DNA of 59,837 bases. Origin: Gemmatimonadota bacterium (GTDB lineage Bacteria; Gemmatimonadota; Gemmatimonadetes; Longimicrobiales; Gaopeijiaceae). The position numbers and the translations under genes were made by a program. Below, in pieces: positions 45,186-54,725 of the stretch (positions are counted from its first letter, which is position 1; the number at the start of each line of letters is the position of its first letter). The stretch lies in NCBI GenBank assembly GCA_012960225.1, contig DUBS01000055.1, positions 1-59,837 of the forward strand, written 5' to 3'. The notes below the pieces were generated by a model, which saw only the letters and a list, made by a program, of their open reading frames with translations, made no database searches and had not been told where the DNA came from.

Positions 45186-46301
45186 CTAAAAAATATTTCC
45201 TTCAACTGCCAGATTTTCACCGAAACGGTCGTGCCGGAATCCATTTATTTCCAGCGTATGTGCGTGACCGTCAGCGATAAGCTCGGAAACGGCTAGGCCG
45301 GTTGCTGGTGCGTGCATGATCCCGTGCCCCGAGAACCCACAGGCGTCTACCCACTTTGAATCTCCAGGGTTAATCCCTATGACAGGGCTGTTATCTGGAC
45401 TTACCGCGTAGTATCCCCACCAGCTGCCTTTGCGGTCGATTCCTAAGTCACCCCACCACGGGAAGCGATCTACTCCGGTCAGAAGGACATGCTCCATCCA
45501 GTCCCAGTCCATCCCTTCGCTGAAGCCAAAGTCTTGATCAAGATCATCAAGGCCGAACAGAACTCGGTCTCCTTCGCTACGGAGATATACTCCTGTAGCA
45601 AGATCGATCGTGAGCGGGTAAGTACGTGAATCCGTGATTGGAGCACTCAAGAAAATCTGTATGCGTTTCGGGCCTACGGGAACTTCAAGACCAGCGAGCT
45701 TACCAACGCTCTCAGACCATGCGCCCGTGGCGTTCACGATATGCTCGCAATGGAAGGTGTCGTCGCCACTATGGATCATCCAACCTTTCGTGAGACGCTC
45801 AATTTCAGTGACAGGGGTATTGAAGCGGTATTCGACACCCAGAGTCTTGCCCATTGCAACCCAGGCATTTGTAGCCATGTGGGGATCGATTATGCCATCC
45901 CATGGGCCGTACGTTGCACCTTTGAGTCCATCGGAATCGAATGACACGTAGTCTTGAGCTTCTATTGGATCAAGAACCTCAACGGGAGCCCCCAAACTCT
46001 GCTGTAACGCAACAGATTCCATGTGCTCGTCCCACCTATCATCCGGGACGAGTAGGAGATATCCAATATCCCGATATCCGATATCGTAGCCGTGCCGATT
46101 GGCGAACTCTCGATAAATCGGGAGCGAGTACATTGAAAGTTGGATATTAGCGGGCGTCGTGAATTGAACCCTGACGCCTGCGGCGCTCTTACCTGTTGAA
46201 CCCATAGCTGGTGCGATATCTCGCTCGAGCACTACGACGTTCAGGTTCCTAGACGCGAGATGCCAGGCACAAGAGGCTCCCACAATGCCAGCACCTACCA
46301 C
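45186..46301 (-). CDS. FAD-dependent oxidoreductase (DAO/sarcosine-oxidase family)
   Basis: 371 residues from GTG 46301. The Rossmann dinucleotide motif (GAGIVGASCAWHLASR) begins almost at the first residue. The FAD Glu is LERD, and the C-terminal motif (ACGFSGHGIMHAPATG) is typical of DadA/sarcosine-oxidase-like enzymes. The family oxidises secondary or primary amines of N-substituted amino acids. The first beta strand (ADVTVV) extends upstream of the GTG, so translation may really start at ATT 46325, 6 bases after GGGGAGGGG. No signal peptide is visible. Confidence 0.85.
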   Translation of the reverse strand: MVGAGIVGASCAWHLASRNLNVVVLERDIAPAMGSTGKSAAGVRVQFTTPANIQLSMYSLPIYREFANRHGYDIGYRDIGYLLLVPDDRWDEHMESVALQQSLGAPVEVLDPIEAQDYVSFDSDGLKGATYGPWDGIIDPHMATNAWVAMGKTLGVEYRFNTPVTEIERLTKGWMIHSGDDTFHCEHIVNATGAWSESVGKLAGLEVPVGPKRIQIFLSAPITDSRTYPLTIDLATGVYLRSEGDRVLFGLDDLDQDFGFSEGMDWDWMEHVLLTGVDRFPWWGDLGIDRKGSWWGYYAVSPDNSPVIGINPGDSKWVDACGFSGHGIMHAPATGLAVSELIADGHAHTLEINGFRHDRFGENLAVEGNIF

Positions 46302-46670
46302 GGTGACATCGGCGGTCCGACTAATTTTTCACCCCTCCCCGTCTAGCTCCCCGCGGAAGGCCTTCAAGCATCGGTCCTAGCTGTGCGATCCTGATTGGGG
46401 TTCCCAGGGGGTCTCCTTCTTCTGGTTGATAAGCGGGCCAAGATACTTCCCGGTTGCCACTCCGTCACGGCAATATGTCTATGCTGAGAGCGTGGGCATG
46501 CATTCGCCCCATTCTTGCCCTCATGATCCGACTTGTTCGAATGAAAACCCTCTTAAGTTACGCTCTATAACTGAACTATAGCGTTGTGCGTGCTTGAATC
46601 ACGCACCAAGTTTGCATCTGAGGGTAATACATTAGGATAGCTAATATGTTTGGAAGTTATAGGAGGCATG
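46302..46670. promoter_or_regulatory. Divergent intergenic region before the PHM-like operon
   Basis: About 350 bases between the FAD oxidoreductase and the Ig-like gene. It holds a 7-bp perfect hairpin (GTGCGTG 46586-46592, CACGCAC 46600-46606) about 65 bases before the plus-strand start. It would lie in the 5' leader RNA or act as an operator. I cannot name a -35/-10 pair. Confidence 0.4.
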
Positions 46671-47501
46671 ATGCGCAATAAGTTGCTGGTCGTAATTGGG
46701 GCGGTGGCGATGGTTGCTGTTAGCACCGTCCCAGTAATCGCTCAGACCCCTCTAGGGTATGTCGCAGCTCGCGGACAGACTGTTACACCATCGTTCGAGG
46801 GCTGGTACCTGAATCCTGATGGGACTAAGACGCTCTCATTTGGTTACTACAACCGGAACCGTGAGGAAGTCCTCGAGATAGCTCTCGGGTCAGACAATTT
46901 TATTGAGCCTACCCAGTTCGATGGTGGACAGCCGACACGATTCGATGTGAATCGTCATTGGGGGGTTTTTGGGGTCATCATTCCTGGGGACTACACTGGG
47001 CCCGTCGCTTGGACACTCAAGAACCGCGGAAAGACCTTCATGATTCCAGTCAATCTCAAGGCCGATTGGGCAGTCGATGCACTTCTTGGTGAGGCATCGG
47101 GTAACATGTCTCCAGAACTTGCCACAGCTGAGTCGGGCCCATGGATCGCTGGACCGGGAGGCCTGAAGATGGATCCCGTTGAAACGAAGGCATGGACAGC
47201 AACTCAATTAATGGTGTGGGCTCGGGATGACGGACATGGGGGAGGGAGCGCCTACGGTGGCGGACGTGTGACCCCGGTTACGCTGACGTGGTTTAAGCAC
47301 AGCGGGCCAGGTGACGTCACATTCAGCGAAAAATCAGGTCGTATTGATGTCAAAGGCGGCTCTATGGCCACGATGGCTACGTTTACTGAGCCTGGAGAGT
47401 ATATTGTCCGAGTGCGTGCCAACGACTCCTCGGGGGTCTCCGGTGCAGGTCACTCGCAGTGTTGTTGGACCAATGGATTTGTAAGAGTTACGGTCAATTA
47501 G
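46671..47501 (+). CDS. Secreted PKD-like protein, partner of the copper/haem protein
   Basis: 276 residues: a signal peptide (VAVSTVPVIAQ), a beta-rich domain (GWYLNPDGTKTLSFGYYNRN), and a C-terminal PKD/cadherin-like module (ATFTEPGEYIVRVRANDSSG, FVRVTV) containing a vicinal CC (SQCCWTNG). AGGAGG precedes two adjacent ATG codons; the second (46671) is at better distance. It is 19 bases upstream of the cytochrome/PHM-like gene. No recognised enzyme. It may bind a surface ligand or be a subunit of the neighbouring monooxygenase. Confidence 0.7.
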   Translation: MRNKLLVVIGAVAMVAVSTVPVIAQTPLGYVAARGQTVTPSFEGWYLNPDGTKTLSFGYYNRNREEVLEIALGSDNFIEPTQFDGGQPTRFDVNRHWGVFGVIIPGDYTGPVAWTLKNRGKTFMIPVNLKADWAVDALLGEASGNMSPELATAESGPWIAGPGGLKMDPVETKAWTATQLMVWARDDGHGGGSAYGGGRVTPVTLTWFKHSGPGDVTFSEKSGRIDVKGGSMATMATFTEPGEYIVRVRANDSSGVSGAGHSQCCWTNGFVRVTVN

Positions 47502-47520
47502 AATACGAAAGGAGTGCCTC

Positions 47521-48903
47521 ATGCGAGGACATATGTCAGGGCAGGTCCCGTTACGTAAGGCGGTGCTATTCACAGTCGCGGTGCTGGCTTTAACAGCTGG
47601 AGATGCTTCGTCGCAGGAGGTTACGTATGCCAGAGACGTGGCGCCGATCATTCAGGAAAACTGCCAGCAGTGCCACATGGAAGGCTCAATAGCACCGATT
47701 CAGCTCACGAACTATGACGAAGCTCGTCGGTACGCGCGGAGGATCCGCACTAAGGTTGAGAATCGTGTCATGCCTCCTTGGCACCTAGATCGTACCGTCG
47801 GTATCCAAGAGTTCAAGAATGACCGCTCTCTGACTGACGAGGAAATTGAGACGATCGTCACTTGGGTAGACAATGGCACGCCGTTCGGTGATGAAGCTGA
47901 TCTTCCTGCTCCGTTGGATTTTCGTGATCCCGACGGCTTTAAGTTGTCCAAAGATTTCGGCGAGCCTGACTTGATCGTGAAGTCAGAGCCGTACACACTC
48001 GAAGCAGTGACACAAGATAAATGGTTCCGGCCGGTAACCCCGACTGGGGTAACTGAGCCGCGCTGGGTCAAAGCGATTGAGATTCGTCCGGTTGGCAAAG
48101 ACACTAAGACGATCGCTCACCATGTGCTCGCGTTCCTAATGCAGGATGAGGAAAATAGCGAGTATAGTGTGGGGCCGGTGATCACGAGCGATCGCGGTGG
48201 TTCGATGGGTGGCGCTGGACTTTTCATGGAATGGGCCGTAGGGAAGGAGGGCGAGATTTTCCCGGATGGCGCTGGAAAATTGATACTTCCGGGGTCCCAG
48301 ATTCGTTGGGAGCTTCACCTCCATGCGATGGGCAAGGTTGTGGAAGACGCTCAGGTTGAACTGGGAGTATGGTTCTACGATGTCGGTGACGAGCCCAAGA
48401 ATCGCACACGTCTCCGGATGTTCGACGCTCGAGGTAGAAATGGACTTGATATTTCTCCGGACGAGGTGGCGGTCACGCAGCAGTTCCATCAGCTTCGTTG
48501 GCCGACCAGGTTGGAGAACTTTCAGCCACATATGCATATGCGTGGCAAGATCATGATGCTCGAGGCGATTTATCCGAACGGGCGCAGTGAGGTGCTTAGC
48601 CGGGTGGATAACTTCCAGTGGAATTGGCACGTCAACTACATATACGCGGACCACGCGGCACCACTGCTGCCGGCAGGCACGACACTGATTGTCACTGCAT
48701 GGCACGACAATACAAAGGATAATCCGAGTAATCCTGACCATACGCAGTGGATCGGATGGGGTGATCGCACGGTCGACGAAATGGCTCACGCCTGGGTCGA
48801 CGTTACGTACCTCAGCGAAGAAGATTACAAGGCCGAAGTTGCTAGGCGTGACGCGATGAAAGCTCAACAGAGTAGCGGCCCCCCTGGGAGTCCTAACCAC
48901 TAG
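47521..48903 (+). CDS. Cytochrome c fused to a PHM-like copper type II monooxygenase domain
   Basis: 460 residues: signal peptide (to about 31), a c-type haem domain with C48-x-x-C51-H52 (ENCQQCH), then a beta-rich domain carrying the ligand pattern of peptidylglycine alpha-hydroxylating monooxygenase. The CuH-site His pair is H200-H201 (IAHHVLAF) with a further His in LHLHAMG (266/268). CuM-site ligands are H337-x-H339 (QPHMHMRGK) and Met M421 (VDEMAHAW). In PHM the two coppers hydroxylate a C-H next to an amide. AAGGAG sits 7 bases before ATG. The haem may feed electrons in place of ascorbate. Substrate unknown. Confidence 0.82.
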   Translation: MRGHMSGQVPLRKAVLFTVAVLALTAGDASSQEVTYARDVAPIIQENCQQCHMEGSIAPIQLTNYDEARRYARRIRTKVENRVMPPWHLDRTVGIQEFKNDRSLTDEEIETIVTWVDNGTPFGDEADLPAPLDFRDPDGFKLSKDFGEPDLIVKSEPYTLEAVTQDKWFRPVTPTGVTEPRWVKAIEIRPVGKDTKTIAHHVLAFLMQDEENSEYSVGPVITSDRGGSMGGAGLFMEWAVGKEGEIFPDGAGKLILPGSQIRWELHLHAMGKVVEDAQVELGVWFYDVGDEPKNRTRLRMFDARGRNGLDISPDEVAVTQQFHQLRWPTRLENFQPHMHMRGKIMMLEAIYPNGRSEVLSRVDNFQWNWHVNYIYADHAAPLLPAGTTLIVTAWHDNTKDNPSNPDHTQWIGWGDRTVDEMAHAWVDVTYLSEEDYKAEVARRDAMKAQQSSGPPGSPNH

Positions 48904-48923
48904 AGCTTCACCAGCTAGTAACC

Positions 48924-48963
48924 AGAAGCCCCTCCTAGTCCCCGGGGACCGGGCGGGGCTTCT
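48924..48963 (+). terminator. Intrinsic terminator-like hairpin after the PHM-like gene
   Basis: AGAAGCCCC (48924-48932) pairs with GGGGCTTCT (48955-48963), with a further GC-rich inner stem. It ends 20 bases before the M14 start. The T-tract is short. Confidence 0.6.
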
Positions 48964-48982
48964 TAGACTCAACGTTTCTCAA

Positions 48983-51658
48983 GTGAGCAACTACAAAGTG
49001 CGTAATACGACACTAGTTCTGGCCGCAATTCTTGTTTCGGTACCCGCCACGGCACAAATCCCGACACCTGCTTCTGTGCTGGGCTTTGAACCAGGTGCGG
49101 ACTTCCATCTCGCAACATACGAAGAATCCGTGGAGTACTTCCAGTTACTCGATGCTTCATCTGACCGCATAAGCATGATGCGTGCAGGGAGGACATCTGA
49201 GGGTCGTGACTGGTGGATTGCTTTGATTTCGTCACCAGAAAACCTCTCATCGGTAGAGCAATACCGGGATATTGCAGACAAGCTCGCGCACCCGGCGGAG
49301 CTTTCAGACTCAGAGGCTCAAGCCCTCTCGCTAGAGGGTAGGGCGATCGTCGACGTCAATGGTGGGCTGCATGCCTCGGAGGTTGCTGGGGCACAGCACA
49401 CGATACAGCTCGCGTATGAGCTCGTGGCCGATGAAAGCCCACGTATTTCAGCGATCCGGCAAAATGTGATCACCGTTTTATGGCCATCACTGAATCCCGA
49501 TGGTCAAACCATGATTGCGGACTGGTATAGCTCCAACATTGGTACACCCTATGAAGTTTCTTCGATGCCCTGGCTCTATCAGAAATACATAGGACACGAT
49601 AACAACCGCGACGCGTATATGCTCAATATGATCGAGTCGCGAGTTCTGGCTCGTACGTGGCAGGAATGGGATCCACAAATTATCTACGTCCATCATCAAA
49701 GTTCACCATTCCCAACACGGATCTGGCTGCCACCGTTCGCAGAGCCGATCGCATCGTTCACGCCTCCCATTATGGCACGCACTGTGAACACAATCGGGAT
49801 GACGATCGCGCAGATGCTTGAGTCCCGAGGGATGCCGGGGGCCGTGCATATGGGTACAGGTTTCGATGCCTGGTATCCGGGCTATGTCGACTACTTACCG
49901 ATGATGCAGAATCAGGCAGCATTCTGGACTGAAACCGCGCTGTACCGCTACGCAACGCCACACTTTTACACTCTCTCCGATTTCCCGACCGCCCGACGTG
50001 ACCTGCGTGTAGAATCGCTCTACCCCAGTCCATGGAAGGGAGGCTGGTGGAGGCTGTCTGATGCTGTGGACTATATGAGGGTTGGATCTCTCGCCGTGCT
50101 TGACTATGCGGCAAAGTACAAGGAAGACCTTCTGTATAACCGTTATCAGTCAGGCCGTGATGTGATCCGGAAGTATGAAACTTCGGCCCCATATGCCTAT
50201 TTCATTCCGCAAGACCAGCCTGATCCTGTTGCGCCTGTTGAGCTACTACGTCGACTCGCTTTCAATGGACTAAGGATTTATCAACTGAATCAGGATGTCA
50301 CCCATGAAGGATTAACCCAAGATGCTGGGACTTGGGTACTGCCTCTAGACCAGGAATTTGGAGAACTCGCTCGGCAGGTTCTTTCTGTACAAGAGTATCC
50401 GGATCTCAGGGAGTATCCTGACGGTCCTCCAGAGCAGCCATATGATGCAGCCGGGTGGACGCTTTCTTACCAAATGGATGTAAATGTCATTGAAGTAACC
50501 CAGCCTCTTACCCCTGAGATCCTTTCGGCCATGCAGGAGCTTGAAACCGAGGCCTTGGCCTGGGAAGAAGAGATCGACGATGCTTCACCCTTCGACGCTG
50601 TTTCAGGTGTCGGATTTGATTCCCATCCGGTTGCCCGAGCGGTTGAGCCAATTCCGGGTCGACTCACAGGTTCGGGTCCAGGACTCCGGCTTAATCCTGT
50701 GCAGAATAATTCGTTTCGTGCATTGAACCGGGCATGGGATATGGGGGCCATGGTGCGATACGGAAACGGTGAATACATCGTGACCGGACTTGGAGGCACA
50801 GCAGTTGATGGATTGGTAGAAGATTATGCCCTTCAGGCAACAAGAGGACCGACGGACGGAGCAGATCTTTCTCGTCCCGCCCTCGGTATCTACCGGCCCT
50901 GGAATCCAAGTATGGATGAGGGGTGGACTCGTTGGCTACTTGAGGAGCACGGCTTCTCGTTCTCAAACCCGAGGACTGCAGACGTACATGCCGGAGAGCT
51001 CCGTGACCGCTATGACGTCATCGTTCTTCCGTCAGAGAGTTCTGGAAGCCTAATGAACGGGTTTGGCGTTGGCTCTGTGCCGCCTAGATATGAGGGCGGA
51101 CTCGGCCAGCAGGGAGTACGAGCATTGGATGAGTTTGTGCGTGCTGGAGGCACACTAGTGTGTATGAACGCATCGAGTGACCTGTGTATCGATGAGCTAC
51201 ATCTTCCGGTATCGAACGTCACGCGTGGCCTCGCTCGTAGTGAATTTTTCTCCTCAGGGTCGATTTTCGAGGTCCATGTCGATACCGAGCACCCGGTCAT
51301 GGCCGGGATGCCTGAGCTAGGGAAAATCTTCTTCGACCGAAGCCCTGTTTTTACCACAGAAGAAGGCTTCGAGGGATCCGTAATCGCAGCGTATGCTCAA
51401 GAAGGATCACCTCTGCTCTCTGGTTATCTCTTAGGAGAAGAACACCTCCAGGGTCAAGCTGCTGCAGTTGATGTTCACCATGGTGACGGGCACGTCATTC
51501 TTCTTGGATTCAGACCCCAGTGGCGTGGGCAGCCGCGCGGTACATTCCGCGTTCTTTTCAACGCGTCTCTATTCCACGGTTCGGTTGCGAGGAACGCAAC
51601 CGGTACCGAGGGTTTTTGGGAGCGCCCAGAAAAGGAAGAAAGCGAGAATCCGAACTAG
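48983..51658 (+). CDS. Secreted M14-family zinc carboxypeptidase with C-terminal glutamine-amidotransferase-like domain
   Basis: 891 residues. After a signal (PATAQ) the M14 domain has the zinc ligands H130-x-x-E133 (GGLHASEV) and H237/H238 (IIYVHHQS), the substrate-binding N-R pair (HDNNRD) and WPSLNPDG. From about residue 640 there is a glutamine-amidotransferase/ThuA-like sandwich (DRYDVIVLPSESSG, GTLVCMNAS, DVHHGDGHVILLGF). The combination is a common secreted peptidase in Gemmatimonadota-type genomes. GTG 48983 has no strong ribosome binding site. It would trim C-terminal residues from extracellular peptides. Confidence 0.88.
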   Translation: MSNYKVRNTTLVLAAILVSVPATAQIPTPASVLGFEPGADFHLATYEESVEYFQLLDASSDRISMMRAGRTSEGRDWWIALISSPENLSSVEQYRDIADKLAHPAELSDSEAQALSLEGRAIVDVNGGLHASEVAGAQHTIQLAYELVADESPRISAIRQNVITVLWPSLNPDGQTMIADWYSSNIGTPYEVSSMPWLYQKYIGHDNNRDAYMLNMIESRVLARTWQEWDPQIIYVHHQSSPFPTRIWLPPFAEPIASFTPPIMARTVNTIGMTIAQMLESRGMPGAVHMGTGFDAWYPGYVDYLPMMQNQAAFWTETALYRYATPHFYTLSDFPTARRDLRVESLYPSPWKGGWWRLSDAVDYMRVGSLAVLDYAAKYKEDLLYNRYQSGRDVIRKYETSAPYAYFIPQDQPDPVAPVELLRRLAFNGLRIYQLNQDVTHEGLTQDAGTWVLPLDQEFGELARQVLSVQEYPDLREYPDGPPEQPYDAAGWTLSYQMDVNVIEVTQPLTPEILSAMQELETEALAWEEEIDDASPFDAVSGVGFDSHPVARAVEPIPGRLTGSGPGLRLNPVQNNSFRALNRAWDMGAMVRYGNGEYIVTGLGGTAVDGLVEDYALQATRGPTDGADLSRPALGIYRPWNPSMDEGWTRWLLEEHGFSFSNPRTADVHAGELRDRYDVIVLPSESSGSLMNGFGVGSVPPRYEGGLGQQGVRALDEFVRAGGTLVCMNASSDLCIDELHLPVSNVTRGLARSEFFSSGSIFEVHVDTEHPVMAGMPELGKIFFDRSPVFTTEEGFEGSVIAAYAQEGSPLLSGYLLGEEHLQGQAAAVDVHHGDGHVILLGFRPQWRGQPRGTFRVLFNASLFHGSVARNATGTEGFWERPEKEESENPN

Positions 51659-51673
51659 ATAAATTCTTAGGGC

Positions 51674-51727
51674 ATGAAAAAGGACCCTGGGCAGCGAATA
51701 TCCACTGCCCAGGGTCCTTTTTCATGC
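51674..51727. terminator. Bidirectional terminator, 22-bp perfect stem
   Basis: The arms 51674-51695 and 51706-51727 are perfect reverse complements with a 10-base loop, and A/T runs flank the GC core on both strands (AAAAAGG and CCTTTTT). It lies between the convergent M14 peptidase and TonB receptor genes, so it can end both transcripts. Confidence 0.92.
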
Positions 51728-51751
51728 ACCTATTACGTGGCGCGCTCTAGC

Positions 51752-54463
51752 CTAGAACTCGAACTGCACTTGCAGAAGTGCAAGCAGTCCCATATCAGGA
51801 ACGCCAACAAACTCTTTGTGCTTGTTATTGAAGACGTTGTTGATGGTCGTAGATATCGTGGTTCCCGTTCCTGGTAGGCGATAGCCAGCGTTCATATCAA
51901 CAACGTTAACCGCCTCGAGGACGTCCCTGTATACACCTGAATTCACAGGGAATCCGCCGCTCATTCTGAGGCGAGCACCGTAGAATAGACCTGAAATCTT
52001 GTTATCCACGTCGAGTCCGATCGCACCCTTGCTCGTCGGAGCGTTGAGGGCGATATCACTCACGCCCAGACAGCTACCATCGTTATCGACATCATAGCAT
52101 TCATCACTCACATATGAATACGATCCGGACAGCGTAACTTGATCAGTCACGTGAGCTTCCATACCTAAGTCCATGCCCCTAACGCTGAATTTCCCATAAT
52201 TACGGTAAGTCAGCAGTAGGTCTGAATTAGATCTTCCATCCGGTACGATCGTCCCGAGAGGCACACTGGCCAGCGTGGGTGTGACGGCGGCGGCAAGCTG
52301 TTGCGCCACTGAGGCAGGAATACCCACCGCGGTCAGGCGTGTAACCAAATAGGTTGCGACTGAGTTTCCATCGAGGAAGACATTTGGTGTCAGGGTCGTC
52401 AGTGGCCCGACAAAATTCTTGTAGTTATCGGTATAGGCGGAGACGTCGAACCGAACCTTATCACCAATCAAGCCTGTGTATCCAAGCTCCCACGTTTGCT
52501 TAGCCATTGCTTGTAGTGTGTTCGCTCCCTGGGGGCCAGCGGAGGGGATAAAGGGTGCCCCTCCTGCTTGACTAAACTCCAACATCGTTGAGGTGAGTTC
52601 GCCTGGCTGAGGGTTCCCTACGATCGCAGCGAACGATGCTGCGTTTAGACCCAACAGAGGTAGCGTTGCCGCTAATGTTGCGTTCTGAAGCATGAACGGC
52701 ACCAAAAGGTTGTCCCACAGCGCAGCACCGTTTGCGGGCAGCTGTGTCCCCGGGGCAAAGGGTGAGTACATGCAGAAGCCGCTGAGTCCACCCGCGCAGG
52801 TATTGTTGAACGTGAAGCCGATCCCTGGAATACCGGCTGCCCGGACGTTATAGCCCACAGTCGGTGTGATCATGGTCCGGCCAGCAAGGATATCGAGGAA
52901 GAGGTTGTTGCTGGTCGGTGTACTGAAGGACCGATTGTACGTGGCCCTGAACGAGTGCCCCTCGTCCGGCGTCAGAACGAGTCCGAGACGCGGCGATAGG
53001 AATGCTTCGTCAAGCCAATTATGAGTATCCCTCCGGATCGCTGCTACGAAGTCAACCTTGTCACTCAACGCGGTGGTGGTCTGTAGATACGTACCAAACA
53101 ACTTCGTTATATCGTTGTCTTCATTCGCTCCGTTGATTGTGCCGCCGGTTCTCGGGGTCACGTGTGAGTAATCAACACCGACAGTGGCACTGAACCGCTC
53201 ACCGAGATCGAAGTTGTACTGGCCTTGCGTCGCGAACGTAACCGAGTTGTCGACGATTGGGTTTCCGGTGCGAAGTAGATACGTGTCCCCGGCACTGCTG
53301 TTGTTCAGGAACGCTTGGACGAATAGGCCACTCTTATTTACGCGGGCCTGAAGAGATTTATAGGTCCAGTTCTTAGCTTGACCCGCACCAATTCCTGTTG
53401 GCTCGATTGAGCTGGCGAGAGTTTTGAGGCCACCGGTGATGATGATGTTATCGTTTGGGTCGTCCCAGGGACGGAGATCGAGGCGTGCCTCCCCACCGTA
53501 GTGCGATGAGAAGAAATCTCGCTGACCAATGGTAGCACTCCCCGGGTTCAAAGCGGCGGCAACGGCTTCCACTGGGTCTGTGTATTCAAAGTCATTTCCG
53601 CGGAAATACTGCCCAGAGACCTTGAACCCAGCCTTCTCACTGAATGCCCAGGCATGTCTGAACATACCTCGAAACATGCTCCGGTTACCACCCGATAAGG
53701 CCAAGCTCGTTCCTGGTCTGTCGATCGGTGACGAGGTGATGATGTGCATTACCCCGCTGGTGGCGTTCGGGCCGTAAAGTGCGGAAGCCGGTCCCAGCAC
53801 GACTTCGATACGCTCGATATCCAGCGGTGTGGTCGGGTGCAGGTTGTAATTGTTGAGTCGGATCGATGGTATCCGAGCGTAGCGGTAGTCCGTGAGCACG
53901 AGCAGTGCTCCTGAAAAGACATTATTGAAGCCGCGTGTAACCGTGTTGCTCTGGTTGATCCCAACCTGAGCAACGTCTACACCCGGCAATGCTTTCAGGA
54001 AGTCGGCAGTAGATGTAGATGCGATTCGTGAGATATCATCTGCGGTTACAATGCTCACTTGGGCGGGAGCCGAGAGGCTGCTTGCCTCCTGGCCACGACT
54101 CACTGTAACGCTGACCGGAGCAAGGGAGAGTGCAGTCGTGGTCATCCCTACAGTAATCTCGGTGGTTGCACCCCCGCTGACGGAGATGCCGTCAACGCGT
54201 ATTGTCTCGTAACCGAGTAACACTGCTACGATCGAGTAGGATCCAGGATCCAGACTCACGGTGAAGTTGCCCTGTGCGTCTGATAGAGTACCGCCCGATG
54301 TACCTCCGCCGAGCACCTGAATCTGAGCTTGAGCGAGTGCTTGACCCGTACTTTGATCCGTTACTTGCCCATTGATAGAACCCTGTTGGGCCTGCAGCGG
54401 GATGGTAATGACGAGTAGGGTACCGATCAAAATTCCGAGAGAGCTTGTAAGTCGGTGGCGCAT
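51752..54463 (-). CDS. TonB-dependent outer-membrane receptor
   Basis: 903 residues: signal peptide (IPLQAQ), a carboxypeptidase-regulatory-like Ig domain (GSINGQVTDQSTGQALAQA, residues 27-110), a plug domain with IERIEVVLGPASALYGPNA and GVMHIITSSP, and a long 22-stranded-type barrel ending LQVQFEF. It is of the SusC/OAR-like class. The substrate cannot be read; the neighbouring M14 and S9 peptidases suggest peptide uptake. A GGAG lies about 10 bases before ATG 54463. A few Cys occur in the barrel, as in other receptors of this phylum. Confidence 0.92.
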   Translation of the reverse strand: MRHRLTSSLGILIGTLLVITIPLQAQQGSINGQVTDQSTGQALAQAQIQVLGGGTSGGTLSDAQGNFTVSLDPGSYSIVAVLLGYETIRVDGISVSGGATTEITVGMTTTALSLAPVSVTVSRGQEASSLSAPAQVSIVTADDISRIASTSTADFLKALPGVDVAQVGINQSNTVTRGFNNVFSGALLVLTDYRYARIPSIRLNNYNLHPTTPLDIERIEVVLGPASALYGPNATSGVMHIITSSPIDRPGTSLALSGGNRSMFRGMFRHAWAFSEKAGFKVSGQYFRGNDFEYTDPVEAVAAALNPGSATIGQRDFFSSHYGGEARLDLRPWDDPNDNIIITGGLKTLASSIEPTGIGAGQAKNWTYKSLQARVNKSGLFVQAFLNNSSAGDTYLLRTGNPIVDNSVTFATQGQYNFDLGERFSATVGVDYSHVTPRTGGTINGANEDNDITKLFGTYLQTTTALSDKVDFVAAIRRDTHNWLDEAFLSPRLGLVLTPDEGHSFRATYNRSFSTPTSNNLFLDILAGRTMITPTVGYNVRAAGIPGIGFTFNNTCAGGLSGFCMYSPFAPGTQLPANGAALWDNLLVPFMLQNATLAATLPLLGLNAASFAAIVGNPQPGELTSTMLEFSQAGGAPFIPSAGPQGANTLQAMAKQTWELGYTGLIGDKVRFDVSAYTDNYKNFVGPLTTLTPNVFLDGNSVATYLVTRLTAVGIPASVAQQLAAAVTPTLASVPLGTIVPDGRSNSDLLLTYRNYGKFSVRGMDLGMEAHVTDQVTLSGSYSYVSDECYDVDNDGSCLGVSDIALNAPTSKGAIGLDVDNKISGLFYGARLRMSGGFPVNSGVYRDVLEAVNVVDMNAGYRLPGTGTTISTTINNVFNNKHKEFVGVPDMGLLALLQVQFEF

Positions 54464-54725
54464 GGTCAGCCGTCTCCGTGTGTCCGGGAAGCTTTTAGCA
54501 AGTTTTGCTAGTAGGAAGAATACACACTATTTGCCAGAGATTGCAAAGAGTTTTTCTAGAATAACGTCTGGTTTTCGTGGTTCCAGGAGTTCCTGGTTTT
54601 GATGTTTTCAGGCTGCTTTAAGGCCTATCGCGTGCCATCTTCCCCCTTCTGCCCCATTATTGCGTGCCTGCCCTGAGGCGGGTTCATTGCCAGAACTGTA
54701 TCAATATCTACCGATCGAGGACGAT
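54464..54725. promoter_or_regulatory. Divergent region between TonB receptor and S9 peptidase
   Basis: About 260 bases, AT-rich near 54500-54620, between divergent genes. It should carry both promoters. I see no clear operator. Confidence 0.4.

Noticed and set aside
48136..48972. Minus-strand open frame of 278 codons over the cytochrome/PHM-like gene
   Set aside because: It lies antisense to a gene with clear haem and copper motifs and has no domain or signal of its own.
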